Part shown: positions 34,363-43,203 of the stretch, piece after piece | Numbering within the stretch: the first letter of the stretch is position 1 | How the letters are laid out: each line of letters starts with the position of its first letter | From: DASRWI01 sp035654655 | GTDB taxonomy: Bacteria; Bacteroidota; Ignavibacteria; Ignavibacteriales; Ignavibacteriaceae | DNA length: 64,000 bases | NCBI GenBank assembly: GCA_035654655.1 | Contig: DASRWI010000030.1 | Coordinates: 124,001 to 188,000 of the forward strand | Reading direction: 5' to 3' | Position numbers and translations under genes: made by a program | Notes under the pieces: generated by a model | The model's database searches: none | Told to the model about the DNA's origin: nothing | What the model saw: the letters and a program-made list of their open reading frames with translations, nothing else

Positions 34363-36174
34363 ATGGAATTAAAAAAGAATATTGTTGATAAGTTAAAATT
34401 TGAAATTTACAGAATAGATAATTTTGTAAATAAGCTAATAAAGAAAAATAAACAGGCTGGATTAATAAGATTATTAATCTTTTTTCTAACCATCATTTTA
34501 TTTTTTGTTGTTTATTCCATTTGGGGAACATTACACTCTGTTGTTACTTTAGCTATGGGATTTATTATTTTCGGTATAGCTACTCAAGTACATAATAATT
34601 TAACCTATGGGCTAAAACGAATTACTTACTGGAAGAATTTTAAAGTAGAGCAATTAGCAAGAGCTCAATTGGATTGGAACAACATTCCTTTTATTCACGA
34701 ACATAAAATAAATTATGAGCACAATTTCTCTTCTGATTTAAACATAACGGGTGAAAAATCGTTAATGCATCTTATTGACCAGACTGTATCAGATGATGGT
34801 AGTAGAATTCTTAAAAGCTATTTAACAAATGAAAAGCCTGAACTTCAAGATTTAATAGAAAAGCAAGAACTAATTAGGGAACTTCTGCCTCTTCAAAATT
34901 TTAGAAATAAACTGCTGCTTAATATTAAATTATCGTCAAAAAACATTTTAAACTCACAGAAACTTTTAAATAGTTTCAAATCTGATAACAATGAAATTAA
35001 AATAAAAAAAATTCTTAACATTTTATTTGTATTATATTTTCTAAACATTGTTTTGGTTTTGGGAAGTATATTCTTTCACTGGCCTTCATTCTGGAGCATT
35101 TCACTTCTTGCATATATAGCAATAAACTGGTTTAACATTAAATATATATCTGATCTATATGAGAAAGTTGAAGAAGTAGAAAAAGACTTAGGAGTTTATT
35201 ATAACATCTTTAATTATTTAGAAAATTATAATTATGGTTCAAATAAAAAATTAAAAGGTTTCTGTAATGTCTTTACAAATAAAAATACTCCTTCCTTATA
35301 CTTCAAGAAATTAAAAAATTTAGATTATGCTTTTTCTGTTCAGAAAAATGATATTTTTGTTTTAATATTTAATTTAATTTTTCCATGGGCATTTTTCTGG
35401 GGATTTAAATTTGAAAAAATTAAAAATGAAATAGCTGCACATCTTCCTGTTTGGATACAAAAATGGAATGAGCTGGAAGCTTATATATCTTTAGCTAATT
35501 TTGCATACTTAAATCAAAATTATACTTTTCCTGAATTCACGAATGAAAATTGTTTTTCTGCAGAAAATATTTCTCATCCTTTACTTCCTGATGATGTAAA
35601 AATTTCAAATAATTTTTCTTCATCCATAGGCGAAATTTCTATTATTACTGGTTCAAATATGTCAGGTAAAAGTACATTCTTAAAAACATTAGGTATTAAT
35701 ATAGCTTTAGCATATGCCGGAGCTCCTGTAAATGCAGCTAAAATGAACTTAAATTTATATAGACTTTTTACCTGCATAAATATAACTGATTCTTTAATTG
35801 ATGGAATATCCTTCTTTTATGCTGAAGTAAGAAGACTAAAAAAACTTTTGGATAATCTTAAAAAGGATAATCAACTTCCTGTTTTTTATTTAGTAGATGA
35901 GATATTTAAAGGAACAAATAATGTTGAAAGATTGATAGGGAGCAAAAATCTTATTCTTTATCTTTCATCTAAAAATGGAATAGGTGTAATATCAACGCAC
36001 GATTTAGAACTGATTAAACTTACTGATGAATCTAATAAAATTATAAACTATCACTTCAGAGAAGAAATTCGTGATAATAAAATGTATTTTGATTACAAAC
36101 TTAAACAAGGCGGCTCACCTACAACTAATGCTTTAAAAATTATGATATTGGGAGGTTTACCTATTAATGAATGA
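34363..36174 (+). CDS. Membrane-anchored MutS-like ATPase
   Basis: A 603-residue protein with MutS core and ATPase but no mismatch-reading domain I. Two membrane helices at about 35-54 and 57-75, two more at about 217-238 and 244-262, and a further hydrophobic stretch near 331-350. A MutS lever/core-like region (LMHLIDQTVSDDGSRILKSYLTN) lies near 134-156. The ATPase has Walker A GSNMSGKST (430-438), a signature-like DSLIDGISFFYAEVRRLK, Walker B FYLVDEIFKGTN and an STHDLEL histidine. Known as a membrane MutS family in Bacteroidetes; function unknown, mismatch repair unlikely. It overlaps the HAD gene by eight bases. Confidence 0.88.
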   Translation: MELKKNIVDKLKFEIYRIDNFVNKLIKKNKQAGLIRLLIFFLTIILFFVVYSIWGTLHSVVTLAMGFIIFGIATQVHNNLTYGLKRITYWKNFKVEQLARAQLDWNNIPFIHEHKINYEHNFSSDLNITGEKSLMHLIDQTVSDDGSRILKSYLTNEKPELQDLIEKQELIRELLPLQNFRNKLLLNIKLSSKNILNSQKLLNSFKSDNNEIKIKKILNILFVLYFLNIVLVLGSIFFHWPSFWSISLLAYIAINWFNIKYISDLYEKVEEVEKDLGVYYNIFNYLENYNYGSNKKLKGFCNVFTNKNTPSLYFKKLKNLDYAFSVQKNDIFVLIFNLIFPWAFFWGFKFEKIKNEIAAHLPVWIQKWNELEAYISLANFAYLNQNYTFPEFTNENCFSAENISHPLLPDDVKISNNFSSSIGEISIITGSNMSGKSTFLKTLGINIALAYAGAPVNAAKMNLNLYRLFTCINITDSLIDGISFFYAEVRRLKKLLDNLKKDNQLPVFYLVDEIFKGTNNVERLIGSKNLILYLSSKNGIGVISTHDLELIKLTDESNKIINYHFREEIRDNKMYFDYKLKQGGSPTTNALKIMILGGLPINE

Positions 36175-36814
36175 TATGTTAAAAAATTATAAACATATAA
36201 TATGGGATTGGAATGGAACTTTATTTAATGATGTTGATTTATGTGTTAATATTATAAATAATATTTTGATTAAAAGAGAATTAGAAGCTTTAACCTTAGA
36301 TAAATATAGAAACATCTTTCGATTTCCAGTAAAAGATTATTACCGTGATGCGGGTTTGGATTTTGATGCGCAATCTTTTGAAGTTCTTGGTAAGGAATGG
36401 ATGGATGAATATGAAATTAGAAAAGCAGAATGTTTTCTATTCCCCGATGTAAAAAAAGTTCTTGAATACTTAGATAGTATCGGAATTGAACAATCAGTTC
36501 TATCTGCATATTCTCAGCATACTCTTGAGGAAATAATAGATAAACTGGAGATAAAAAAGTACTTCAAAAATATAAAAGGTTTGGATAATATATATGCTGA
36601 AAGTAAAATGGAATTAGGTCAGGAACTTATGCGCGAAATTGAAACACACGAAGGTGTTGTTCTGATAGGTGATACCCTCCACGACTTTGATGTTGCTAAA
36701 GAGTTAAAAATTGGATGTATACTTGTTTCTAATGGACATCAGTCAAAAGAACAATTAATTGCTTCAGGATGCTTAGTCATTAATAGCTTAAATAATTTAT
36801 TGGAGATATTATAA
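36167..36814 (+). CDS. HAD family phosphatase (phosphoglycolate phosphatase-like)
   Basis: A 215-residue HAD hydrolase, subclass I cap. Motif I IIWDWNGTLFND has the nucleophilic Asp but Asn in place of the second Asp (DxN), as in several phosphatases of this group. Motif II LSAYSQ, motif III lysine in AESKME, motif IV LIGDTLHDFDVA. Substrate unknown; phosphoglycolate-like small phosphates are plausible. Overlaps the membrane MutS gene and abuts the methyltransferase gene. Confidence 0.9.
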   Translation: MNDMLKNYKHIIWDWNGTLFNDVDLCVNIINNILIKRELEALTLDKYRNIFRFPVKDYYRDAGLDFDAQSFEVLGKEWMDEYEIRKAECFLFPDVKKVLEYLDSIGIEQSVLSAYSQHTLEEIIDKLEIKKYFKNIKGLDNIYAESKMELGQELMREIETHEGVVLIGDTLHDFDVAKELKIGCILVSNGHQSKEQLIASGCLVINSLNNLLEIL

Positions 36815-37558
36815 ATGCTGGATAAAAAAGATTTTTATGATGACCTTTCTAACTCTTATGATGCAATGATAAATTTTAATGAAGCATTAGAAAGAAGAAA
36901 AACTATTATAGAAAAATTTCTGGAAGCAAATACAAAATCTGCTGCTGACGTTGGGTGTGGGACAGGAATGGATTCCATATCATTGGCATTAAATAAAATA
37001 AAGGTTACTGCATTTGATATTTCTCCGGGAATGATTGAGCAAGCCAAGAAAAATGCTGATGAAAAAGATGTGGCCATTGAATTTCATAATTATGAAGCAA
37101 AGAAAATACCTGAACATTTCTTTAATAATTTTGATCTGGTTATTTCATTTGGTAATACAATAGCAAATATTGAGGGCGAAGATATAATTGATTCTTTTGA
37201 AAGAATTTATAATATATTAAAGAAAGATGGAAAGTTTATTTTCCAGATACTTAATTATCAAAAAATAATTAATGAACAGGAAAGAATAGTAAATGTAACA
37301 GGGGATGATAAATATATCTATGTACGGTTTTATGATATATTTCCCGATAAACTTAATTTTAATATTCTTAAATTTGATAAGAATAATTATAGAGAAAGGT
37401 ACTTTTCAACCACTGAACTTGTTCCTTTAACAGAGGATGAAGTATCAAGACTATTGCATCAAATTGGATTTAAAAATTATGAATTTTATGGTAATCTTAA
37501 TCTAAAAGAATTTGATGAAAATAAATCATCGGACCTGGTTTGCATAGCAATTAAATAA
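36815..37558 (+). CDS. Class I SAM-dependent methyltransferase
   Basis: A 247-residue Rossmann-fold methyltransferase. Motif I DVGCGTGMDSISLAL, then VTAFDISPGMIEQAKKNA, motif IV NFDLVISFGNTIANI, and a late FYFGN-like sheet. The acceptor is not evident; small-molecule or glycine/sarcosine-type methyltransferases have a similar FGNTIANI segment. Its ATG follows the HAD stop directly, so the genes are translated together. Confidence 0.88.
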   Translation: MLDKKDFYDDLSNSYDAMINFNEALERRKTIIEKFLEANTKSAADVGCGTGMDSISLALNKIKVTAFDISPGMIEQAKKNADEKDVAIEFHNYEAKKIPEHFFNNFDLVISFGNTIANIEGEDIIDSFERIYNILKKDGKFIFQILNYQKIINEQERIVNVTGDDKYIYVRFYDIFPDKLNFNILKFDKNNYRERYFSTTELVPLTEDEVSRLLHQIGFKNYEFYGNLNLKEFDENKSSDLVCIAIK

Positions 37559-37576
37559 TTAATAAGGAAACTAAAA

Positions 37577-38017
37577 ATGGATTTAATTGAAGTTCTTATT
37601 AATAACAGAACAGAAATTATAAATAAATCTGTTAATCTATTAAACAGAGCGCATCTAAAAAATTATAATGAATTAAAGGAAACTGAAAGAACTAAAAAGT
37701 TATCAATTCTTTATGACCTTGCATTAAAATGTATAAAGAATAAAAATATAATAGATATTGTTGAATATTCAGAGAAAATTGCTGCTGAAAGATTTAATAA
37801 AGGCTTTGATTTTCACGAGGTGCATACTGCATTTAATGTTTTAGAAGAAGCTATATGGGAATCCATATTAAATAATATGGCACCGGAAGAATATGGAGAA
37901 GCATTAGGATTTGTCAGTACTGTTTTAGGAGCAGGAAAAGAATCACTGGCAAATACATTCATACAATTGTCTGCTAAAACTAAAGTTAGAAATTTAGACT
38001 TATCAAGTTTAAGATAA
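37577..38017 (+). CDS. RsbRD N-terminal-like helical protein
   Basis: A 146-residue soluble all-helical protein. The pattern RTEIINKSVNLLNRAH, YSEKIAAERFNKGFDFHEVHTAFNVLEEAIWESIL fits the RsbRD_N (RsbT co-antagonist/histidine kinase N-terminal) sensor domain, which is usually fused to STAS or kinase domains. Here it stands alone, ending soon after the domain. It may sense a ligand and act in trans. It lies 18 bases after the methyltransferase and before a terminator. Confidence 0.6.
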   Translation: MDLIEVLINNRTEIINKSVNLLNRAHLKNYNELKETERTKKLSILYDLALKCIKNKNIIDIVEYSEKIAAERFNKGFDFHEVHTAFNVLEEAIWESILNNMAPEEYGEALGFVSTVLGAGKESLANTFIQLSAKTKVRNLDLSSLR

Positions 38018-38043
38018 TAAAAGGAGCGATTGCTCCTTTTATT
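38017..38043 (+). terminator. Terminator after the RsbRD-like gene
   Basis: AAAAGGAGC (38019-38027) with GCTCCTTTT (38032-38040), loop GATT; A- and T-flanked, the stop codon of the upstream gene lies just before it. Confidence 0.85.
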
Positions 38044-38106
38044 ATGATAAGCATTACTTCAATAATATCCCATTATGACTATATAATTATGTAAAATGGA
38101 ATTATT

Positions 38107-38574
38107 ATGAAAATATTTTTTTCAATGTCGATATTGTTTATTGTTTTAATCTCAGGTTGCAATAAAGAAAATGATCCTTTAACTCCACCTGATGAACATT
38201 TCAAACCTGTAAGTTGGTTATTTAACGATATAAATAATAATACTTTGTTAGTTATTAAGGATGATAAAATCCTGCCAAGTTGGGATGGATTGAGTAGGGA
38301 TACGTTGTTCAATTTGCCATTCAATAGTACTCAATTTATTAGAATAGTCTTCCTGGATAAGGGGAATAATATACTTAGTCCTCCTTCAGATATGGGTTAT
38401 CAATTAAGATGGGAAATTGAAGATTCAACCAAAGTGATAATAACTTGGGGCAATGATAAATATTCGTTTAATATTTTAAGTAAAAATATTGGACAAACAA
38501 AATTTCAACTATTCGTTCTACACTCAGGGCACAAAGATGCAACGACGCCATTTATAACTATCTGGATTAAGTAA
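38107..38574 (+). CDS. Hypothetical lipoprotein
   Basis: A 155-residue predicted lipoprotein, lipobox ending Cys18 (LISGC). The mature part is beta-rich: VSWLFNDINNNTLLVIKDD, TQFIRIVFLDKGNN, LRWEIEDSTKVIITWGNDKYSFNIL, ending ATTPFITIWIK. The end is like Ig-fold domains that describe a compound held by the family only loosely; I do not recognise a named family. It converges on the small minus-strand gene with no space between the stops. Confidence 0.75.
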   Translation: MKIFFSMSILFIVLISGCNKENDPLTPPDEHFKPVSWLFNDINNNTLLVIKDDKILPSWDGLSRDTLFNLPFNSTQFIRIVFLDKGNNILSPPSDMGYQLRWEIEDSTKVIITWGNDKYSFNILSKNIGQTKFQLFVLHSGHKDATTPFITIWIK

Positions 38575-38841
38575 TTAATCTACACCTTCAACTTGTTGAG
38601 GTTTAAAGGGAAACTTGAAAAAATAATGATTGTCATCTTCTTTAACGATTTTATCCCTTGTTAAATAAAATTTATCAAATGAACTTCTATCTTTGATACT
38701 TTTATAAAAAGGGAGGTATAAGTTATCTTCAAAATAAAATTTCAATAGTCTTATCATATTATGCTCAGCAAGATAAGCCATATCTAATAAAATTTTCCTT
38801 TGGAAATTATTAATATCTTTTCTGATGTAAATTGTTCGCAT
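38575..38841 (-). CDS. Small hypothetical protein
   Basis: An 88-residue charged, aromatic-rich protein without signal peptide (MRTIYIRKDINNFQRK ... FPFKPQQVEGVD). No family recognised. It fills the gap between a convergent plus-strand gene and a minus-strand esterase gene. The ribosome site is weak. It may be a short cytoplasmic protein or a chance frame; its lack of overlap with other genes and reasonable composition favour a real gene. Confidence 0.5.
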   Translation of the reverse strand: MRTIYIRKDINNFQRKILLDMAYLAEHNMIRLLKFYFEDNLYLPFYKSIKDRSSFDKFYLTRDKIVKEDDNHYFFKFPFKPQQVEGVD

Positions 38842-38899
38842 TCTTTATTTGGTATTATGAATTATAAAAATATAGATTAAACTATTAAAAACAATTGAT

Positions 38900-40027
38900 T
38901 TACTTCCTGAAAAAAAACTCAAGTGGAATATAAACTCTTTTTGACCATGCAAGTTCACTATGTTCTTCACCAATGAATTTCTTATAAATTAAATCTTTTC
39001 CTTTCTCATATCCTTTTTTTTCAAGTAATTCTAGCATTGAATCAACTCCAGATTGCAAACTGTCTTCAAGTCCAAATGAGCCATTATCAATATAGAATTT
39101 AATATTTTTTTTAGGTCCATTATATTCACTTACGAATGGAGTGTAATCTAATTTGTCAATCTTGAAAGCAGGCGAGAAACAAGCTGATAAACCAAAAACA
39201 TCCGGATGTTCCCATGCAAGCATAAAGGAAATTAATCCTCCCATTGAAGAGCCTAAAACACCTGTGTTTTCAGGTCCTTGTAATGTTCGATACTTTGAAT
39301 CAATTAAAGGTTTAAGAGTATTGATTATAAAATCCATATATTTATAACCTATTGGAGAATATGAATATTCAGGAAATCTATCAGAGGTATTATTAATTGC
39401 AATAATGATAATTTCTTTTATGATGTTGTTCTTAATCAAGCTGTCAGTTACTTCATCTATTCTCCAATCAATACCAAAAGTTGAAGTTGAGGGGTCAAAA
39501 ACATTTTGTGCATCGTGAACGTATAATACAGGATATTTTTTATCTAAATCGTTATCATAATTTTCAGGAAGCCAAACAATGACATCTCTATCTTTTAACC
39601 CTTCATATTTCAAATTTCTAATGTATTCAACTTTACCTGTTATTTCAGATTTAATTGGCCTCTCATCTTTCCATAAAACAACATGATATTTTAATTCTTT
39701 ATCAGTGTCTGCAATAACTTTATAGTTAGCTAAGACTTTCCCTTCATTGGATAACGCTTCATTTTGCCATGAACCTCTGGTGAATTTAAATTCCAGATTA
39801 GTTCCTTTTTCGAAAGAAAATTCATTAGTAAAAGTTGTATCATTTACTTTATCTAATTGTATAGAAGAGGGATCCCAGTTACCCAACTTGCCGTTATTGC
39901 CGGCAATATAAAATTTGTCTGAATAATTTTTATCTGTAGTTAAAATGATTTTTATTTTTACCATTTCCTGACATAAGCTTGAAAATGAAAAAATAATGAA
40001 CGAGAAAAGTGTAAATATTAACTTCAT
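38900..40027 (-). CDS. Secreted esterase (putative esterase/Fes-like) with CBM20-like domain
   Basis: About 375 residues from the ATG at 40027, which gives a clean signal peptide (FSFSSLCQ); a TTG at 40090 would add 21 residues inside the previous gene. Residues about 20-110 resemble a starch-binding CBM20 domain (FYIAGNNGKLGNWDPSSIQL, LEFKFTRGSW). The C-terminal alpha/beta-hydrolase of the Esterase D/Fes type has YPVLYVHDAQNVFDPSTS, the nucleophile elbow GSSMGGL and a late His (GEEHSELAWSKRV). Likely periplasmic or outer-surface ester hydrolase acting on a glycan or siderophore ester. Confidence 0.88.
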   Translation of the reverse strand: MKLIFTLFSFIIFSFSSLCQEMVKIKIILTTDKNYSDKFYIAGNNGKLGNWDPSSIQLDKVNDTTFTNEFSFEKGTNLEFKFTRGSWQNEALSNEGKVLANYKVIADTDKELKYHVVLWKDERPIKSEITGKVEYIRNLKYEGLKDRDVIVWLPENYDNDLDKKYPVLYVHDAQNVFDPSTSTFGIDWRIDEVTDSLIKNNIIKEIIIIAINNTSDRFPEYSYSPIGYKYMDFIINTLKPLIDSKYRTLQGPENTGVLGSSMGGLISFMLAWEHPDVFGLSACFSPAFKIDKLDYTPFVSEYNGPKKNIKFYIDNGSFGLEDSLQSGVDSMLELLEKKGYEKGKDLIYKKFIGEEHSELAWSKRVYIPLEFFFRK

Positions 40028-40079
40028 AATTTTTATTTTTTGTTTTTTAAAAAATAGCATAGAAAGAGTTAGTAAAAAA

Positions 40080-40673
40080 TTATTTTTCAAAATGTTGATA
40101 ATCTTTTGAACTTCTCCAATTTCCGCCCCACTTCCAACCTAATTTTTTAAATTCTTTTACAATAGGGGAGTCATTGGATAATGTACCAGGAGCATCAACA
40201 TTATATTTAGCATCTTTAGGGGAAACCTTACCATTCTTTATAAAAGGATTTAAGAAAGGATTTATATCAATGCCTCTTCCGAATGAGTGTTTTGAAATTA
40301 CTTTTGTATTGGCAACTTTTCGATATTGAAATGCAGAGGTATTATTATCCAGCATTGATGCATCATCTGACCAATTGTATTTAACTATTGGAATTACTTT
40401 ATTTATAGGAAATTTAATCTCTTTAATTAAAATAAAAATTTGTTTTATATCATTAACTAAATCTTTATTAATTAATAATTGTCCTCTGTGAAGTCTATTA
40501 TCAAATGAATAGTATTCAACCTCTAACAGAACTAAACTCTTTTTTATATTATCTGGAACCCTACTATAAGCTAATGCTTCATTAAAGGTGTAATTTGCAT
40601 CAATTATAACATCCTTTTGAGAAGGTGGAAACGAATTTATTATTAAAAATAATGTAAAGAGTATGATTTTCAT
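40080..40673 (-). CDS. Peptidase M15 family (D-Ala-D-Ala carboxypeptidase-like)
   Basis: A 197-residue exported protein (signal peptide about 1-17). The M15C/VanY-type zinc site is visible: SKHSFGRGIDINPF supplies His and Asp, GWKWGGNWRSSKDYQHFE supplies the catalytic Asp-type residue and the last His. Such enzymes trim peptidoglycan stem peptides. The spacing matches L-Ala-D-Glu or D-Ala peptidases of the short M15C group. It is directly upstream of the esterase gene. Confidence 0.88.
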   Translation of the reverse strand: MKIILFTLFLIINSFPPSQKDVIIDANYTFNEALAYSRVPDNIKKSLVLLEVEYYSFDNRLHRGQLLINKDLVNDIKQIFILIKEIKFPINKVIPIVKYNWSDDASMLDNNTSAFQYRKVANTKVISKHSFGRGIDINPFLNPFIKNGKVSPKDAKYNVDAPGTLSNDSPIVKEFKKLGWKWGGNWRSSKDYQHFEK

Positions 40674-40748
40674 TAATAATATAGATAATATGAAATAAAG
40701 TAATTTATAAATATATTTATTTAACAGTTTTAAAATAAAGGATAAATA

Positions 40749-41648
40749 ATGAAAAAAATATGGGCATTAAGCCTAATTGTATTAATTATTACTGGATTCA
40801 CATCAATGAATGCTCAAGTTCAAACTACTCCTACAGGAGTTCAATATCAAGATAACGTAAAAGGTTCCGGCCGTGTTGTAAAAGAAGGAGATTTAGTTAA
40901 ACTTCATATTAATGGATGGATTATAAAAGATTCGACTGAAAAAGATGTATTTAGTGATTGGTCAAAAGATTCTACTAAAATGCAGGACAATCTCGGAAGT
41001 ACAAAAGAACAAGGACAACCTCCTTTAAATTTTGTAGTTGGTTCAGGTCCATTAACTCCCGGAATGGAACAGGGAATTATTGGTATGCAACCAGGTGGAG
41101 TTAGAACTATTATTGTTCCTCCAGCATTAGCGTATGGAGAAGCCGGTCAAGGTCCTATCCCTCCTAAATCAAGAATTAAGGTTGTTATTGACCTTTTAGA
41201 TGCACAAGAAGCTCCAAAAATTGAAAAATGGAGTGTTGATACTACTAAATATAAAACAACACCAAGTGGATTAAAGTATGTTATTCTTAAAGAAGGTACC
41301 GGAGAAAATCCTAAAACAAATGATATAGTTTCGGTTCATTATTCAGGATTTTTAACAAACGGTAAAAAGTTTGATAGCTCTGTTGAAAGAAATGACCCAA
41401 TCAAATTTCCTTTAGGTACTGGAAGAGTTATTAAAGGTTGGGATGAAGGTATTGCATTGTTAAAGAAAGGTGCAAAAGCGCAATTTGTAATTCCACCTTC
41501 AATAGCTTATGGTGAAAGAGATATGGGAGTTATTCCTCCAAACTCTACTTTGATTTTTGATGTTGAGTTAGTTGATATTCAAAGTCAAAATCAAGACCAG
41601 AACAAACCCGAGCAAAAACAGGATGAACAAAAGAAAGAACAAAAATAA
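40749..41648 (+). CDS. Exported tandem FKBP-type peptidyl-prolyl isomerase
   Basis: A 299-residue protein with signal peptide (about 1-22, SMNAQ) and two FKBP domains: one at about 40-155 (GDLVKLHINGW, GPLTPGMEQGIIGMQPGG, ALAYGEAGQGPIPP) with an insertion after the first strand, one at about 180-275 (NDIVSVHYSGFLTNGKKFDSS, GRVIKGWDEGIALLKKG, AYGERDMGVIPPNSTLIFDVEL). The tail is Gln/Lys-rich. It should fold periplasmic proteins. Domain 2 keeps the canonical active-site residues better than domain 1. Confidence 0.94.
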   Translation: MKKIWALSLIVLIITGFTSMNAQVQTTPTGVQYQDNVKGSGRVVKEGDLVKLHINGWIIKDSTEKDVFSDWSKDSTKMQDNLGSTKEQGQPPLNFVVGSGPLTPGMEQGIIGMQPGGVRTIIVPPALAYGEAGQGPIPPKSRIKVVIDLLDAQEAPKIEKWSVDTTKYKTTPSGLKYVILKEGTGENPKTNDIVSVHYSGFLTNGKKFDSSVERNDPIKFPLGTGRVIKGWDEGIALLKKGAKAQFVIPPSIAYGERDMGVIPPNSTLIFDVELVDIQSQNQDQNKPEQKQDEQKKEQK

Positions 41649-41658
41649 TTTTTCTTTG

Positions 41659-41686
41659 AAGGCGGACTTAGTTCCGCCTTTTTTTT
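41659..41686 (+). terminator. Terminator after the FKBP gene
   Basis: AAGGCGGA (41659-41666) with TCCGCCTT (41673-41680), loop CTTAGT, then a further T run to 41686. Confidence 0.92.
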
Positions 41687-42527
41687 AATAGCTCAACATT
41701 AAACTAATAGCCTGCCTATAATATCCCATTCCAAATAAATTCAAATGATTCAAGATATGATATAGTTTGTAGATGTTTTCCCTATAATGATAATCTTTTA
41801 GAAGCGGATATATCTCATTATAAGAAGAATAAAAATCTGAAGTAAATCCACCAAATAATTTTGTCATAGCCAGATCAGCTTCGCGGTTCCCATAGTAAAC
41901 AGCCGGGTCAATTAAGCAAGGTTTACCGTTGAAGCATAAGTAATTTCCACTCCATAAATCACCATGAAGTAAAGAAGGTTTTTCTGAATCATTTATTTCT
42001 AAAATATTTATATATTTTTTTTCAATATTCTTAAAAGCGTTTCTCAATTCGGAATCAGCATAGCCATTCTTTTCGCAAAGTCTAAATTGATAAAGTAAAC
42101 GTTCATTGTAATAAAATTCTGACCAGACTAAATATTGCTGATTATTTATCTGAGGAGTTGAACCAATAAAATTATCTTCATAAAATCCATATTTATCCGA
42201 TGTGTACTTATGTAGTTGAGCAAATTGCTCTCCAAAGGTTTTATAAAAATTCTTTTCAGAATTAGAAGTAGGAATATATTCCAAAATAATTAAATTCTTT
42301 TCTACAAAAACTACTTCAGGTACTTTAATAGTATTGGATTTTTTTAATTCTTTTAAACCATTTGCTTCCTTAATAAACATATTTACGCTGAGCTTAGCAT
42401 TATACTTTATAAAATAGACTTCATTATTCTCAAGTGTTATTTTATAAGCATCATTAATACATCCACCGGTGAGAGAATCAGTCCTGATTATTTTTTTATT
42501 AAAAAAGTTTTCAACTATTTGTTTCAT
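41685..42527 (-). CDS. Fructosamine/ketosamine-3-kinase family protein
   Basis: A 280-residue kinase of the fructosamine-3-kinase family. Motifs: TGGCINDAYKI nucleotide loop, VYFIKYN lysine, LHGDLWSGNYLC catalytic loop, LIDPAVYYGNREADLAM. Family members phosphorylate ketosamines on glycated proteins so that they decompose; bacterial forms prefer ribulosamines or erythrulosamines. It overlaps the LMW phosphatase gene by 17 bases, a recurring pair in bacteria linked to protein deglycation. Confidence 0.92.
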   Translation of the reverse strand: MKQIVENFFNKKIIRTDSLTGGCINDAYKITLENNEVYFIKYNAKLSVNMFIKEANGLKELKKSNTIKVPEVVFVEKNLIILEYIPTSNSEKNFYKTFGEQFAQLHKYTSDKYGFYEDNFIGSTPQINNQQYLVWSEFYYNERLLYQFRLCEKNGYADSELRNAFKNIEKKYINILEINDSEKPSLLHGDLWSGNYLCFNGKPCLIDPAVYYGNREADLAMTKLFGGFTSDFYSSYNEIYPLLKDYHYRENIYKLYHILNHLNLFGMGYYRQAISLMLSY

Positions 42528-43005
42528 TTTTCTTTTTTAAATCTTTTTTTAAAATAATAAACAAATTTTTACAAGCATCTTCCAGAATATCCAGAACATA
42601 ATTAAAATCTTTTTCAGTTCCATAATATGGGTCAGGAACTTCTTGAATATCGTGTTCTTTGCAGAACCAAGGCATATTATAAATTTTATTATTAAACTTT
42701 CCTCCTTTGTCCATTCCAATTAAACTATCACGTATATAGTTATCCATTGTTATTATATAATCAAATTCTAAAAAATCTTTTTGTTTAAATGGTCTGGAAA
42801 GAGTAATAAGATTAATCCCTCTTTTTTTAGCTGCTGCTATCATTCTGCTATCAGCATAATCGCCTTCGTGATAATCCAGTATGCCAGCGGAATCAACAAT
42901 AATTTCATCCTGAAGATTATTGTCTTCAATTATTTTCATTAATATACCTTCTGCAGCAGGGGAGCGGCATATGTTGCCTAAACAAACAAAAACTACTTTA
43001 ATCAC
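42511..43005 (-). CDS. Low-molecular-weight protein tyrosine phosphatase family
   Basis: A 164-residue phosphatase. P-loop CLGNICRSP (Cys8 nucleophile, Arg14), the general acid in VPDPYYG near 125. Length and the DPYYG loop are normal. Possible substrates are phosphotyrosine, phosphoarginine or, given its overlap with the ketosamine kinase gene, ribulosamine 5-phosphates; the last role has been described for the human relative and fits this gene order. Confidence 0.94.
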   Translation of the reverse strand: MIKVVFVCLGNICRSPAAEGILMKIIEDNNLQDEIIVDSAGILDYHEGDYADSRMIAAAKKRGINLITLSRPFKQKDFLEFDYIITMDNYIRDSLIGMDKGGKFNNKIYNMPWFCKEHDIQEVPDPYYGTEKDFNYVLDILEDACKNLFIILKKDLKKKNETNS

Positions 43006-43203
43006 ATTTTACCTTTTTTATTTTAAGACTTAAAAATAAACAAATAGATAATGCTTAAAAAGTGGATACTTTAATTGAAAAGGATGTCTTATAAAAAGTA
43101 CATGTAGAGCTATAATTTGATTAAATTGCTTGTTTTTACTTATTTTAAACTGGTATTTAATTTGCTTTATAGTATTTTTCTAAAAATATTTTCGGGAGCT
43201 ATA

